Positions 19,324-28,893 of a stretch of 39,408 nucleotides of DNA are shown here, piece after piece (the stretch's first letter is position 1; the number at the start of each line of letters is the position of its first letter). Under the pieces are notes generated by a model, which searched no databases, had not been told where the DNA came from, and saw only the letters and a program-made list of their open reading frames with translations. The translations under genes were made by a program, and so were the position numbers. The DNA comes from Betaproteobacteria bacterium (GTDB lineage Bacteria > Pseudomonadota > Gammaproteobacteria > Burkholderiales > Thiobacillaceae): positions 1-39,408 of the forward strand of contig VGVU01000001.1 in assembly GCA_016873905.1 (NCBI GenBank), read 5' to 3'.

Positions 19324-19794
19324 TCAGAACCGGAAGTGCGAGAAGGCCTTGTTGGCCTCTGCCATACGGTGAACTTCTTCGCGCTTCTTCATGGCCGAAC
19401 CACGACCCTCAGACGCATCCAGCAGCTCGCCAGCAAGGCGCGCATCCATGGATTTTTCGCCACGCTTGCGGGCGGCATCTTTCAACCAGCGCATCGCCAG
19501 AGCGGTGCGACGGGACGGGCGAACCTCAACCGGCACCTGGTAGTTGGCACCGCCGACACGACGGGACTTGACCTCGACGACCGGACGAATGTTCGACAGG
19601 GCTTGAGCGAAGACCTCAACAGCCACCTTGCCGCTCTTTTTCTCGATCTGCTCGAAGGCGCCATAGACAATGCGCTCAGCGACGGACTTCTTGCCGCTGG
19701 TCATGATGACATTCATAAACTTGGCAACTTCTTGGTTGCCATACTTCGGATCCGGCAGAACCAGACGCTTGGGAACTTCGCGACGACGTGGCAT
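19324..19794 (-). CDS. rpsG: 30S ribosomal protein S7
   Basis: S7 (156 residues) starts assembly of the 16S 3' domain and contacts the E-site tRNA. MPRRREVPKRLVLPDPKYGN and RSRRVGGANYQVPVEV-type residues (here KSRRVGGANYQVPVEV) match the family. It follows rpsL by only 10 bases. In E. coli a spacer of about 100 bases at this point carries the S7 binding site that controls the operon, so that mechanism cannot use the same location here. Confidence 0.98.
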   Translation of the reverse strand: MPRRREVPKRLVLPDPKYGNQEVAKFMNVIMTSGKKSVAERIVYGAFEQIEKKSGKVAVEVFAQALSNIRPVVEVKSRRVGGANYQVPVEVRPSRRTALAMRWLKDAARKRGEKSMDARLAGELLDASEGRGSAMKKREEVHRMAEANKAFSHFRF

Positions 19795-19804
19795 CTATAA
19801 CCCC

Positions 19805-20191
19805 TTACTTAGACTTAGCGGCTTTGGCGCGCTTGGCACCATACTTCGAACGAGACTGCTTGCGATCCTTGACGCCTTGTGTGTCCAGGCTACCGCGAAC
19901 GATGTGATAACGCACACCCGGCAAATCCTTGACCCGGCCGCCGCGCACCAGGACCACAGAGTGCTCCTGCAGGTTGTGGCCTTCGCCACCGATGTAGCCG
20001 ATCACCTCAAAGCTGTTGGACAAGCGCACTTTGGCAACCTTACGCAACGCCGAGTTCGGCTTCTTCGGGGTCGTGGTGTAAACACGGGTACATACGCCAC
20101 GCTTCTGGGGGCAGGCTTCCATGGCGGGAACCTTGCTCTTTTCGACCGGCGCCTTGCGCGGTTGGCGTATCAATTGGTTAACAGTTGGCAT
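19805..20191 (-). CDS. rpsL: 30S ribosomal protein S12
   Basis: S12 (128 residues) lies at the decoding centre and controls accuracy. MPTVNQLIRQPRK starts the protein. The loop TTTPKKPNSALRK (Lys43, Lys44) and RVKDLPGVRYH (Lys88, Asp89) look wild type, so streptomycin sensitivity is predicted from this gene; Asp89 is the residue methylthiolated by RimO in E. coli. The ATG has AAGG upstream. The gene is preceded by a leader of about 100 bases with a long hairpin and a strong promoter at the end of rpoC. Confidence 0.98.
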   Translation of the reverse strand: MPTVNQLIRQPRKAPVEKSKVPAMEACPQKRGVCTRVYTTTPKKPNSALRKVAKVRLSNSFEVIGYIGGEGHNLQEHSVVLVRGGRVKDLPGVRYHIVRGSLDTQGVKDRKQSRSKYGAKRAKAAKSK

Positions 20192-20244
20192 CGTCTAGCC
20201 TTTTCTCTACAAGTTTTCTATCAGTTTCGAACCGCAAAATTCGC

Positions 20245-20285
20245 GGCCCGCGGGAGATCGTTCGCCAGGAGCGATCCCGCGGGCC
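20245..20285 (-). other. Long hairpin in the rpsL leader
   Basis: Nine base pairs (GGCCCGCGG/CCGCGGGCC) are extended inward by GATCG/CGATC across a two-base bulge. On the minus strand the stem is followed by GCGAATTTTGCGG. It lies downstream of the candidate rpsL promoter, so it would be in the rpsL mRNA leader, but it could also end rpoBC transcripts. The T run is weak. A competing small stem CCGC-GAATTTT-GCGG shares bases with its 3' arm. Confidence 0.7.
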
Positions 20286-20300
20286 TGAAAAAGAGGGCGG

Positions 20301-20329
20301 ATTTTATGCAGTCTCATGCGTGCTGTCAA
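20301..20329 (-). promoter_or_regulatory. Candidate str-operon promoter (upstream of rpsL)
   Basis: A perfect -35 TTGACA, a 17-base spacer and -10 TAAAAT lie on the minus strand. The -35 overlaps the rpoC stop codon (TTGA within TTGACA). The predicted start is near 20294, about 100 bases before rpsL. Confidence 0.82.
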
Positions 20330-23300
20330 GATGCTTGCGCACCGTTATCTGCAACTTCTGCTGAACTTTCCTCAGCAAAAATGGCCGATACATCGACATC
20401 TGCCGCCGCCTCGGCGGCCTGCCGCTGCCGCGCACGGTGGTAGGCAAGGCCGGTACCCGCGGGCACCAGTCGGCCCACGATGACATTTTCCTTGAGACCA
20501 CGGAGGCCGTCCCGCTTGCCCATGATGGCGGCTTCGGTCAAGACGCGCGTGGTTTCCTGGAAGGAGGCCGCCGAGATGAAGGATTCCGTCGACAAGGAGG
20601 CCTTGGTAATGCCCAGCAGGACATCTTCATGGACCGCCGGGAGGCCGCCTTCGGCACGCACACGGTCGTTCTCGGCCAACAGATCGGCCCGCTCAACCTG
20701 CTCGTTCGGAATGAAGCGGGTATCGCCCACATCGACGATATTGACCCGACGCAGCATCTGACGCACCACAACCTCGATGTGCTTGTCATTGATCTTCACG
20801 CCCTGGAGGCGGTACACATCCTGAACCTCGTTGATGATGTAGCGCGCCAAAGACTCCATGCCTTGCAGACGCAGGATGTCGTGCGGATCCGCCGGACCGT
20901 CAACGATGGTCTCGCCCTTCTGTACCACCTGGCCATCATGCACGGTGACATGCTTGTCCTTGGCAATCAGATAGTCATGCGGAACGCCATCCATATCGGT
21001 GATCACGAGGCGTTGCTTGCCCTTGGTATCCTTGCCGAACGACACCGTGCCGGTGATTTCGGCCAGCACGCCCGCGTCCTTCGGAGAACGCGCCTCAAAC
21101 AGCTCGGCGACGCGCGGCAAACCGCCGGTAATATCGCGGGTCTTCGTGGTCTCTTGCGGGATACGGGCCAGCACATCACCCACCTTGACCTCCTGACCGT
21201 CCTTCACCGTGATCAGGGAGCCCACATGCAGGGTGATGTTCACCGGGATATCCGTCCCGGCCACCTTGACCTCCAAGCCATCCTCGCCGATCAGACGCAC
21301 TTGCGGTCGCACAACGCCCGCCTTGCTTGCGGTTCCGCGACGCTTGGCGTCGATCACGATCAGGGTCGACAAGCCAGTGACCTCATCGATCTGCTTGGCC
21401 ACCGTCGCGCCTTCTTCCACATTCTCGAATTTCACGCGGCCGGAGTACTCGGTAATGATCGGACGCGTATGCGGATCCCAGGTGGCCAGGGCCGTACCTG
21501 CCTTGATGGCCTGACCGTCCATGACCGTCAGCACGGCGCCATACGGCACCTTGTGGCGCTCACGCTCACGGCCCGTTGCCTCGGCAATCACAATCTCGCC
21601 CGTGCGGGTAATGACGATAAGCTCGCCACGCGCGCTGGTGACATAGCGCATACTCGGGCCGAAGCGCACCACGCCTTCCGACTTGGTCTCAACCTGGCTG
21701 GCCGCCGCCGCCCGCGAAGCCGCACCACCGATGTGGAAGGTCCGCATCGTCAGCTGGGTACCCGGTTCGCCAATCGACTGCGCGGCAATGACGCCCACCG
21801 ATTCGCCGGCATTGACGATGGATCCGCGACCCAGGTCACGGCCATAACACTTGGCACACAAGCCGCGACGGGTCTCGCAGGTCAGCGGTGCGCGCACCTT
21901 GACCTCGTCGATACCCAGCTCATCAACCTTGTCCACCGCCGCTTCATCAATCAGCGCCCCGGCCGCAATGATCGTCTCGCCGGTATCCGGGTTAACCACA
22001 TCCACCGCCGCAACCCGACCCAGGATACGATCGCGCAGGGCCTCGATCACATCGCCGCCTTCAACCAGCGGCTTCATGACCATGCCATTTTGCGTGCCGC
22101 AATCATCTTCGATGATGGCAAGATCCTGCGTCACATCGACCAGACGGCGGGTCAAGTAGCCCGAGTTGGCGGTCTTCAACGCGGTGTCAGCCAGACCCTT
22201 GCGGGCGCCGTGCGTCGAGATGAAGTACTGCAACACATTCAGGCCTTCGCGGAAGTTCGCGGTAATCGGCGTCTCAATGATCGAGCCGTCCGGCTTCGCC
22301 ATCAGGCCGCGCATACCGGCCAACTGGCGGATCTGCGCGGCGGAACCGCGGGCGCCGGAGTCGGCCATCATGTAGATGGAGTTGAAGGACTCCTGCTTGA
22401 CCTGCTTGCCCTCGCGGTCGGTCACGGTCTCGTGCGAAAGCTGCTCCATCATCGCCTTGGCAACCTTGTCGCCGGCCTGACCCCAGATGTCCACCACCTT
22501 GTTGTAGCGCTCGCCCTGAGTCACCAGACCGGAGGTGTATTGCGCCTCGATCTCCTTCACCTCAGATTCGGCCTTGCCCAGGATGTCGGCCTTCTGGGGC
22601 GGCATCAGCATGTCCTGCATGCAAATGGAGATACCACCACGCGCTGCCATCGAGAATCCGGTGTACATCAGCTTGTCGGCGAACACGACGGTCTCCTTGA
22701 GACCGCAGGTACGGAAAGCGGCATTAATCAGCCGGGAAATCTCTTTCTTCTTGAGCACGCGATTCACGGCCTCGAAGCCCAGCCCTGGCGGCAGGATCTC
22801 GGACAGCATGGCACGGCCCGCCACCGTCGTAACCCGGATCGTGCGGCTGACGAGCTGACCGTCATCGCCAAACACCCGCTCGCGGATACGCACCGTGACC
22901 TTGGCATTGATATCAACACGCTTTTCCTGCCAGGCGCTCTGCAGCTCGGCCAGATTGGCGAACAGCATGCCTTCACCACGGGCATTAACACGCTCGCGGC
23001 TCATGTAGTACAGACCCAACACGATATCCTGCGACGGCACGATGATCGGTTCACCGTTGGCCGGCGACAACACATTGTTGGAGGCCAGCATCAGGGTCCG
23101 AGCTTCCATCTGCGCTTCCAGCGACAGCGGCACATGCACGGCCATCTGGTCACCGTCGAAGTCGGCGTTGAAGGCCGTACACACCAGCGGATGCAACTGG
23201 ATCGCCTTGCCCTCGATCAGGATCGGCTCAAAGGCCTGGATGCCCAAACGGTGCAGCGTCGGTGCGCGGTTCAGCATCACCGGATGTTCGCGGATCACCT

Positions 23301-24540
23301 CTTCGAGGATGTCCCAGACCACCGGTTCCTGGTCATCCACCATGCGCTTGGACGCCTTGATGGTGGTTGACAGACCCAACGCCTCGAGACGGTTGAAGAT
23401 GAACGGTTTGAACAACTCAAGCGCCATCAACTTGGGCAGGCCGCACTGATGCAGCTTGAGGGTCGGGCCCACCACGATCACGGAGCGGCCCGAGTAATCC
23501 ACGCGCTTGCCGAGCAGGTTCTGACGGAAACGACCGCCCTTACCCTTGATCATATCGGCCAACGATTTCAGCTGGCGCTTGTTGGCGCCCGTCATGGCCT
23601 TGCCGCGACGGCCGTTGTCGAGCAGGGAATCCACCGACTCCTGCAACATGCGTTTTTCGTTGCGGACGATAATCTCGGGCGCCTTCAGTTCCAGCAGGCG
23701 CTTCAAGCGGTTGTTGCGGTTAATGACGCGGCGATACAGATCGTTCAGGTCCGAGGTCGCAAAGCGGCCACCATCCAGCGGCACCAGCGGACGCAGATCC
23801 GGCGGCAACACCGGCAGAACCGACAGAACCATCCATTCCGGCTTGATGCCGGACTTCACGAAGGCCTCCAACACCTTGAGGCGCTTGGAGAACTTCTTCA
23901 GCTTGGTGTCGGACGAGGTGGTCTTCAGCTCGCTGCGCAGACGCTCGATCTCGCCCGGCAAGTCAATATTGCGCAACAGGTCGCGGATACCTTCCGCGCC
24001 CATGCTGGCAGAAAACTCATCCCCATATTCTTCGACCTTGGCGAGATGATCCTCTTCCGTCAGCAACTGGCCCGGCAGTAGCGGGGTCATGCCCCCTTCG
24101 GTCACCACAAAGGCCTCAAAGTAGAGCACGCGCTCAATATCACGCAGCGTCATGTCGAGGACCATGCCCAGACGGCTGGGCAGGCTCTTCAGGAACCAGA
24201 TGTGCGCCACCGGGCTCGCCAGGTCAATATGGCCCATGCGCTCACGGCGCACCTTGGTCAAGGTCACTTCGACGCCACACTTCTCACACACCACGCCGCG
24301 ATGCTTGAGGCGCTTGTACTTGCCACACAGACACTCATAGTCCTTGACCGGACCGAAGATCTTGGCGCAGAACAAGCCATCGCGCTCCGGCTTGAAGGTG
24401 CGGTAGTTGATGGTTTCGGGTTTCTTGACCTCGCCATACGACCAGGAACGGATCTTTTCCGGCGAGGCGAGACCAATCTTGATCCCGTCAAACTCTTCGC
24501 TGGGGGTAACTTGCTTGAACAGATCGAGCAATGCCTTCAT
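20326..24540 (-). CDS. rpoC: RNA polymerase beta' subunit
   Basis: Beta' (1404 residues, about the E. coli length) forms much of the RNA polymerase active centre. The N-terminal zinc site CLCGKYKRLKHRGVVCEKC is near residues 70-88, the catalytic magnesium triad NADFDGDQ near 458-465, and the second zinc site with TCETRRGLCAKC lies near 880-900. The trigger-loop region and C-terminal clamp elements follow without interruption. It follows rpoB after 15 bases. The str promoter begins on its stop codon. Confidence 0.99.
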   Translation of the reverse strand: MKALLDLFKQVTPSEEFDGIKIGLASPEKIRSWSYGEVKKPETINYRTFKPERDGLFCAKIFGPVKDYECLCGKYKRLKHRGVVCEKCGVEVTLTKVRRERMGHIDLASPVAHIWFLKSLPSRLGMVLDMTLRDIERVLYFEAFVVTEGGMTPLLPGQLLTEEDHLAKVEEYGDEFSASMGAEGIRDLLRNIDLPGEIERLRSELKTTSSDTKLKKFSKRLKVLEAFVKSGIKPEWMVLSVLPVLPPDLRPLVPLDGGRFATSDLNDLYRRVINRNNRLKRLLELKAPEIIVRNEKRMLQESVDSLLDNGRRGKAMTGANKRQLKSLADMIKGKGGRFRQNLLGKRVDYSGRSVIVVGPTLKLHQCGLPKLMALELFKPFIFNRLEALGLSTTIKASKRMVDDQEPVVWDILEEVIREHPVMLNRAPTLHRLGIQAFEPILIEGKAIQLHPLVCTAFNADFDGDQMAVHVPLSLEAQMEARTLMLASNNVLSPANGEPIIVPSQDIVLGLYYMSRERVNARGEGMLFANLAELQSAWQEKRVDINAKVTVRIRERVFGDDGQLVSRTIRVTTVAGRAMLSEILPPGLGFEAVNRVLKKKEISRLINAAFRTCGLKETVVFADKLMYTGFSMAARGGISICMQDMLMPPQKADILGKAESEVKEIEAQYTSGLVTQGERYNKVVDIWGQAGDKVAKAMMEQLSHETVTDREGKQVKQESFNSIYMMADSGARGSAAQIRQLAGMRGLMAKPDGSIIETPITANFREGLNVLQYFISTHGARKGLADTALKTANSGYLTRRLVDVTQDLAIIEDDCGTQNGMVMKPLVEGGDVIEALRDRILGRVAAVDVVNPDTGETIIAAGALIDEAAVDKVDELGIDEVKVRAPLTCETRRGLCAKCYGRDLGRGSIVNAGESVGVIAAQSIGEPGTQLTMRTFHIGGAASRAAAASQVETKSEGVVRFGPSMRYVTSARGELIVITRTGEIVIAEATGRERERHKVPYGAVLTVMDGQAIKAGTALATWDPHTRPIITEYSGRVKFENVEEGATVAKQIDEVTGLSTLIVIDAKRRGTASKAGVVRPQVRLIGEDGLEVKVAGTDIPVNITLHVGSLITVKDGQEVKVGDVLARIPQETTKTRDITGGLPRVAELFEARSPKDAGVLAEITGTVSFGKDTKGKQRLVITDMDGVPHDYLIAKDKHVTVHDGQVVQKGETIVDGPADPHDILRLQGMESLARYIINEVQDVYRLQGVKINDKHIEVVVRQMLRRVNIVDVGDTRFIPNEQVERADLLAENDRVRAEGGLPAVHEDVLLGITKASLSTESFISAASFQETTRVLTEAAIMGKRDGLRGLKENVIVGRLVPAGTGLAYHRARQRQAAEAAADVDVSAIFAEESSAEVADNGAQAS

Positions 24541-24555
24541 TTTCGGCTCCTAGTA

Positions 24556-27500
24556 TCAGTGACGCTCAAGATCGATATCGATCCCGAGTGAGCGAATTTC
24601 CTTGACCAGCACATTGAACGACTCCGGCATGCCGGCCTCGATCTTGTGCTCGCCCTTGACGATGTTCTCGTACACCTTGGTACGGCCATTCACATCGTCC
24701 GACTTAACGGTCAGCATTTCCTGCAGCACATACGATGCGCCGTAGGCCTCCAGCGCCCAGACTTCCATCTCACCGAAGCGCTGGCCGCCGAACTGCGCCT
24801 TACCACCCAGCGGCTGCTGGGTGACCAGGGAGTACGGGCCGGTCGAACGGGCGTGCATCTTGTCATCGACCAAGTGGTGCAGTTTGAGCACATGCATGAT
24901 GCCCACCGTCACTTTGCGATCAAAGGCATCGCCGGTGCGACCGTCATACAAGGTGACCTGAGTTTTAGCCGGAGTGAAGCCGAGGCGCTCGGTATTGGCG
25001 TCCCCGCTGGGGTAGGCCAGATCCAGCATGGCCTGAATCTCCGTCTCGTGCGCACCGTCAAAGACCGGGCTGGCAAAAGGCACGCCCTTGCGCAGGTTGG
25101 CAGCCATCTCAAGGATCGCCGCATCGCTCAGGGCCGAGAGGTTTTCCTTGTGGCCGGAGGCGTTATAGATCTTCTCCAGATACTTGCGCACCTCAGCGGT
25201 CTTGTTGTGCTGATCCAGCATCTCGCCAATGCGCAGGCCCAAACCACGAGCTGCCCAGCCCAAGTGCATCTCCAGCACCTGACCCACATTCATCCGGGAC
25301 GGCACGCCGAGCGGGTTGAGGCAGACATCGACCTGTCGGCCATCGGCCATGAACGGCATGTCTTCGACCGGAACGATCTTGGAGATCACGCCCTTGTTAC
25401 CGTGACGGCCGGCCATCTTGTCACCCGGCTGCAGGCGACGCTTGACCGCGATATAGACCTTGACCATCTTGATCACACCCGCCGGCAGATCGTCACCCTG
25501 GGTCAGCTTCCGACGCTTGACCTCAAACATCTGGTCAAAGGCCTGACGCTGCTTGTCGAGCGACTCCCGAACGGCTTCCAGTTGCCGAGCCGTGTCATCG
25601 TCGGTCAGGCGAATATCAAACCAATCATGGAATTTGACACCCTCCAGATACGCCGCCGTCACCTCAGCGCCCTTGGCCAGCTTGTTGGGGCCGCCCTTGG
25701 CCGACTTACCGATCAAGAGACGCTGCAAACGCGCCTGGGCATCGGCCTCAACGATACGCATCTGGTCGCCCAGGTCTTTCTGGTACTGACGCAGATGGTC
25801 GTTGATGATCTGGTTGGCGCGCGAATCGCGCTCCACGCCTTCGCGGGTAAAGACCTGCACATCAATGACGGTGCCGCTCATGCCGGTTGGCACGCGCAGG
25901 CTGGTGTCCTTCACATCGGAGGCCTTCTCGCCAAAGATGGCGCGCAGGAGTTTTTCTTCCGGGGTCAGCTGCGTTTCACCCTTGGGGGTTACCTTGCCGA
26001 CCAACACATCGCCCGCCTTTACATCGGCACCGATATAGACAATGCCCGCCTCATCAAGGCGACCCAGTTGTTGCGGCGACAGGTTGGAGATGTCCTTGGA
26101 GATTTCCTCGGAACCCAGCTTGGTATCCCGCGCCACCACCGACAATTCTTCAATGTGAATGGAGGTGTAACGGTCTTCCGACACCACGCGCTCGGAGATC
26201 AGGATGGAGTCCTCGAAGTTGTAACCGTTCCAGGGCATGAACGCGACCAGCATGTTCTGGCCCAGCGCCAGCTCACCCATGTCCGTCGAGGCCCCATCGG
26301 CGATCACATCGCCGCGTTGCAGGGAATCACCCTGGCGCACCAGCGGCCGCTGATTGATGTTGGTGTTCTGGTTGGAACGCGTGTACTTGGTGAGGTTGTA
26401 GATATCCACACCCACCTCGCCCGACTGAGCCTCGCTGTCATGAACACGCACCACCACACGGCTGGCGTCCACATAATCCACCACGCCACCACGGCGCGCA
26501 GTGACCACCGTACCGGAGTCGATGGCCGCCGTCCGCTCAATGCCCGTACCGACCAGGGCCTTTTCGGGACGCAGACAGGGCACCGCCTGACGCTGCATGT
26601 TCGAGCCCATGAGCGCACGGTTTGCGTCATCGTGCTCCAGGAACGGAATCAGCGAGGCCGCCACCGAAACGACCTGCGCCGGGGCCACATCCATGTACTG
26701 GATCTTGTCGGCCGTCGCCAGCATAAATTCGCCGTTGTAGCGGGAAGAGATCAGGTCATCGGCAAACTGACCCTTGTCGGTCAGGGTTGAGTTCGCCTGA
26801 GCGACCACATATTTGTTTTCTTCAATCGCCGACAGGTAATCAATCTCCATCGTCACCTTGCCATTGACCACCCGGCGATACGGCGTTTCGAGGAAGCCGT
26901 AGTCATTGGTCCGCGCATACAGTGCCAGAGAGTTGATCAGGCCGATGTTCGGACCTTCCGGGGTTTCAATCGGGCAGACGCGACCATAATGCGTCGGGTG
27001 CACATCGCGCACCTCAAAACCCGCACGCTCACGGGTTAGACCGCCCGGGCCCAGGGCGGAAATACGCCGCTTGTGGGTGATCTCCGAGAGCGGATTGGTC
27101 TGGTCCATGAATTGCGAAAGCTGGCTGGAACCGAAGAACTCCTTGATCGCGGCCGAGATCGGCTTGGCGTTGATCAGGTCGGTCGGCATCAGATTATCGG
27201 CCTCGGCCTGATTGAGGCGTTCCTTGACGGCGCGCTCCACCCGAGCCAGACCGGCGCGGAACTGGTTCTCGACCAATTCGCCCACGGAGCGAATCCGGCG
27301 ATTGCCCAGGTGATCAATGTCATCGACCTCGCCCCGACCATTGCGCAATTCAACCAAGGTCTTGATGACGGCAACAATGTCGTCATTGCTGAGAATGTTT
27401 TCACCATCCACCTCGGTACGGCCGATGCGACGGTTGAACTTCATGCGCCCAACACGCGACAAATCATAGCTGTCCGTGCTGAAGAAGAGGCGCTGGAACA

Positions 27501-28668
27501 GGGCCTCAACCGCCTCCACCGTCGGCGGCTCACCCGGACGCATCATGCGATAAATGGCAATGCGAGCCGTCCATTGATCAGCCGTCTCGTCAATCGCCAA
27601 GGTCTGCGACATGAAGGCGCCGTGATCCAGGTCATTGGTATACAGCGTGTCAATACGGGTCAGACCGGCGCCCTGGATCTCGACGAGCAACGCCTCGGTG
27701 ATCTCGTCGTTGGCCCGCGCAATAATCTCCCCGGTGTCCGGGCTGACCAAGGCCGTGGCCAACACCCGGCCAATCAGAAAATCGCCGTCAACTACGACCT
27801 TCTTGACGCCCGCTGCCTCCAGATCGCGCACATGGCGCGCGGTGATGCGTTTGTCCTTGGCGACCAGAACCTTGCCGTCCTTGGCCAGAATATCAAACTT
27901 GGCAATCTCGCCTTTGAGGCGCTCCGGCCTCAGATCCAGCTCAATACCCTTCTTGCCGAAGTGGAAGGTCTCCATTTCGAAGAAGTCGGCCAGAATTTGC
28001 TCGGGGGTATAGCCCAGCGCCTTGAGCAGGATCGTGACCGGCATCTTGCGGCGACGGTCAATACGGAAATAGACCAGATCCTTCGGATCGAACTCAAAGT
28101 CGAGCCAAGAGCCACGGTAAGGAATGATCCGGGCCGAAAACAACAGCTTGCCGGAGGAGTGCGTCTTGCCCTTGTCGTGCTCAAAAAAGACGCCCGGTGA
28201 GCGGTGCAGCTGAGAAACGATGACGCGCTCGGTGCCGTTGATGACAAAGGAGCCATTCGGCGTCATGAGCGGCAGTTCGCCCATATACACCTCTTGGCTT
28301 TCGCGCACTTCCTTGATCTTTTCCTTGCTGCTCTCGCGATCAAGGATGATCAGGCGAACCTTGGCGCGCACCGAGCTGGCAAAGGTCATGCCACGCTGTT
28401 GACATTCCGCGATGTCAAACACCGGCTGACCCAGGGTGTAACTCACGAACTCGAGGCGTGCACCCCCATTGTTGCCCACGATCGGGAAGATCGAGGTGAA
28501 GGCCGCCTGCAAACCCGTATCAGCGCGATCTGCAACCTCCACGCCCTCCTGCAGGAAATCCCTGTAAGACTCCAGTTGAGTCGTCAACAGATAGGGTACG
28601 GGTAACACGCCGGCCCGCTTGGCAAAGCTCTTACGGATGCGTTTTTTCTCAGCGAAGGTATAGCTCAT
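24556..28668 (-). CDS. rpoB: RNA polymerase beta subunit
   Basis: Beta (1370 residues; E. coli has 1342) builds the other half of the polymerase active centre. The rifampicin region GSSQLSQFMDQTNPLSEITH has the threonine that I associate with Betaproteobacteria where E. coli has Asn518; the usual resistance positions (Asp516, His526 and Ser531 equivalents) look wild type. Further conserved stretches are RVCPIETPEGPNIGLI, AFMPWNGYNFEDSI and GRHGNKGVISK. The ATG has GGAG 5 bases upstream. It is preceded by a 225-base spacer from rplL with two stable hairpins. Confidence 0.99.
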   Translation of the reverse strand: MSYTFAEKKRIRKSFAKRAGVLPVPYLLTTQLESYRDFLQEGVEVADRADTGLQAAFTSIFPIVGNNGGARLEFVSYTLGQPVFDIAECQQRGMTFASSVRAKVRLIILDRESSKEKIKEVRESQEVYMGELPLMTPNGSFVINGTERVIVSQLHRSPGVFFEHDKGKTHSSGKLLFSARIIPYRGSWLDFEFDPKDLVYFRIDRRRKMPVTILLKALGYTPEQILADFFEMETFHFGKKGIELDLRPERLKGEIAKFDILAKDGKVLVAKDKRITARHVRDLEAAGVKKVVVDGDFLIGRVLATALVSPDTGEIIARANDEITEALLVEIQGAGLTRIDTLYTNDLDHGAFMSQTLAIDETADQWTARIAIYRMMRPGEPPTVEAVEALFQRLFFSTDSYDLSRVGRMKFNRRIGRTEVDGENILSNDDIVAVIKTLVELRNGRGEVDDIDHLGNRRIRSVGELVENQFRAGLARVERAVKERLNQAEADNLMPTDLINAKPISAAIKEFFGSSQLSQFMDQTNPLSEITHKRRISALGPGGLTRERAGFEVRDVHPTHYGRVCPIETPEGPNIGLINSLALYARTNDYGFLETPYRRVVNGKVTMEIDYLSAIEENKYVVAQANSTLTDKGQFADDLISSRYNGEFMLATADKIQYMDVAPAQVVSVAASLIPFLEHDDANRALMGSNMQRQAVPCLRPEKALVGTGIERTAAIDSGTVVTARRGGVVDYVDASRVVVRVHDSEAQSGEVGVDIYNLTKYTRSNQNTNINQRPLVRQGDSLQRGDVIADGASTDMGELALGQNMLVAFMPWNGYNFEDSILISERVVSEDRYTSIHIEELSVVARDTKLGSEEISKDISNLSPQQLGRLDEAGIVYIGADVKAGDVLVGKVTPKGETQLTPEEKLLRAIFGEKASDVKDTSLRVPTGMSGTVIDVQVFTREGVERDSRANQIINDHLRQYQKDLGDQMRIVEADAQARLQRLLIGKSAKGGPNKLAKGAEVTAAYLEGVKFHDWFDIRLTDDDTARQLEAVRESLDKQRQAFDQMFEVKRRKLTQGDDLPAGVIKMVKVYIAVKRRLQPGDKMAGRHGNKGVISKIVPVEDMPFMADGRQVDVCLNPLGVPSRMNVGQVLEMHLGWAARGLGLRIGEMLDQHNKTAEVRKYLEKIYNASGHKENLSALSDAAILEMAANLRKGVPFASPVFDGAHETEIQAMLDLAYPSGDANTERLGFTPAKTQVTLYDGRTGDAFDRKVTVGIMHVLKLHHLVDDKMHARSTGPYSLVTQQPLGGKAQFGGQRFGEMEVWALEAYGASYVLQEMLTVKSDDVNGRTKVYENIVKGEHKIEAGMPESFNVLVKEIRSLGIDIDLERH

Positions 28669-28727
28669 GACAGCTCCGAGTCAGTGACAGGGAAAAACAG
28701 GAAATTGACAACAAATCCTTAAAACCA

Positions 28728-28771
28728 GTTATCAGCCATCGCGCCCACAAGTGAGCGGGAGGGCTGATAAC
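28728..28771 (-). other. rpoB-proximal hairpin in rplL-rpoB spacer
   Basis: A perfect 10-bp stem (GTTATCAGCC/GGCTGATAAC) encloses a 24-base GC-rich loop that can pair further. On the minus strand it is followed by TGGTTTTAAGG. In E. coli this spacer holds an attenuator and an RNase III processing site; either role is possible here. Confidence 0.65.
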
Positions 28772-28828
28772 GGTTGCTAACGAGTCTCAAGACAGCAGAA
28801 CAAGCAGCAAAACAAACAGCGAAAGGCC

Positions 28829-28862
28829 GGCTGACCGGAGGCCTTACCCCCGGTCACCAGCC
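28829..28862 (-). terminator. Attenuator-like hairpin just after rplL
   Basis: TGACCGG pairs with CCGGTCA (7 bp), extended by GGC/GCC across a bulge. The minus strand then reads GGCCTTTCGCTGTTTGTTTTG, a broken T-rich stretch. It lies 31 bases past the rplL stop and may set the drop in expression between ribosomal protein and polymerase genes. Confidence 0.55.
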
Positions 28863-28893
28863 TGTTACGGACTTGCGCCCGTAGCATCAAGTC

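Noticed and set aside
20437..23370. Open reading frame of 977 codons on the plus strand opposite rpoC; similar ones opposite rpoB (24646-26790), fusA (17552-19267), tuf (15452-17347, 32582-33565) and secY (5401-6690).
   Set aside because: Each is in exact codon register with the real gene on the other strand. In that register stops arise only where the gene uses TTA, CTA or TCA, which are rare in this GC-rich, codon-biased set. The translations are low-complexity His/Gln/Arg/Gly-rich and resemble no family.
27050..27160. Rifampicin-resistance change in RpoB (Thr at the position of E. coli Asn518).
   Set aside because: I recall this threonine as the usual residue in Betaproteobacteria, and the main resistance positions look wild type.
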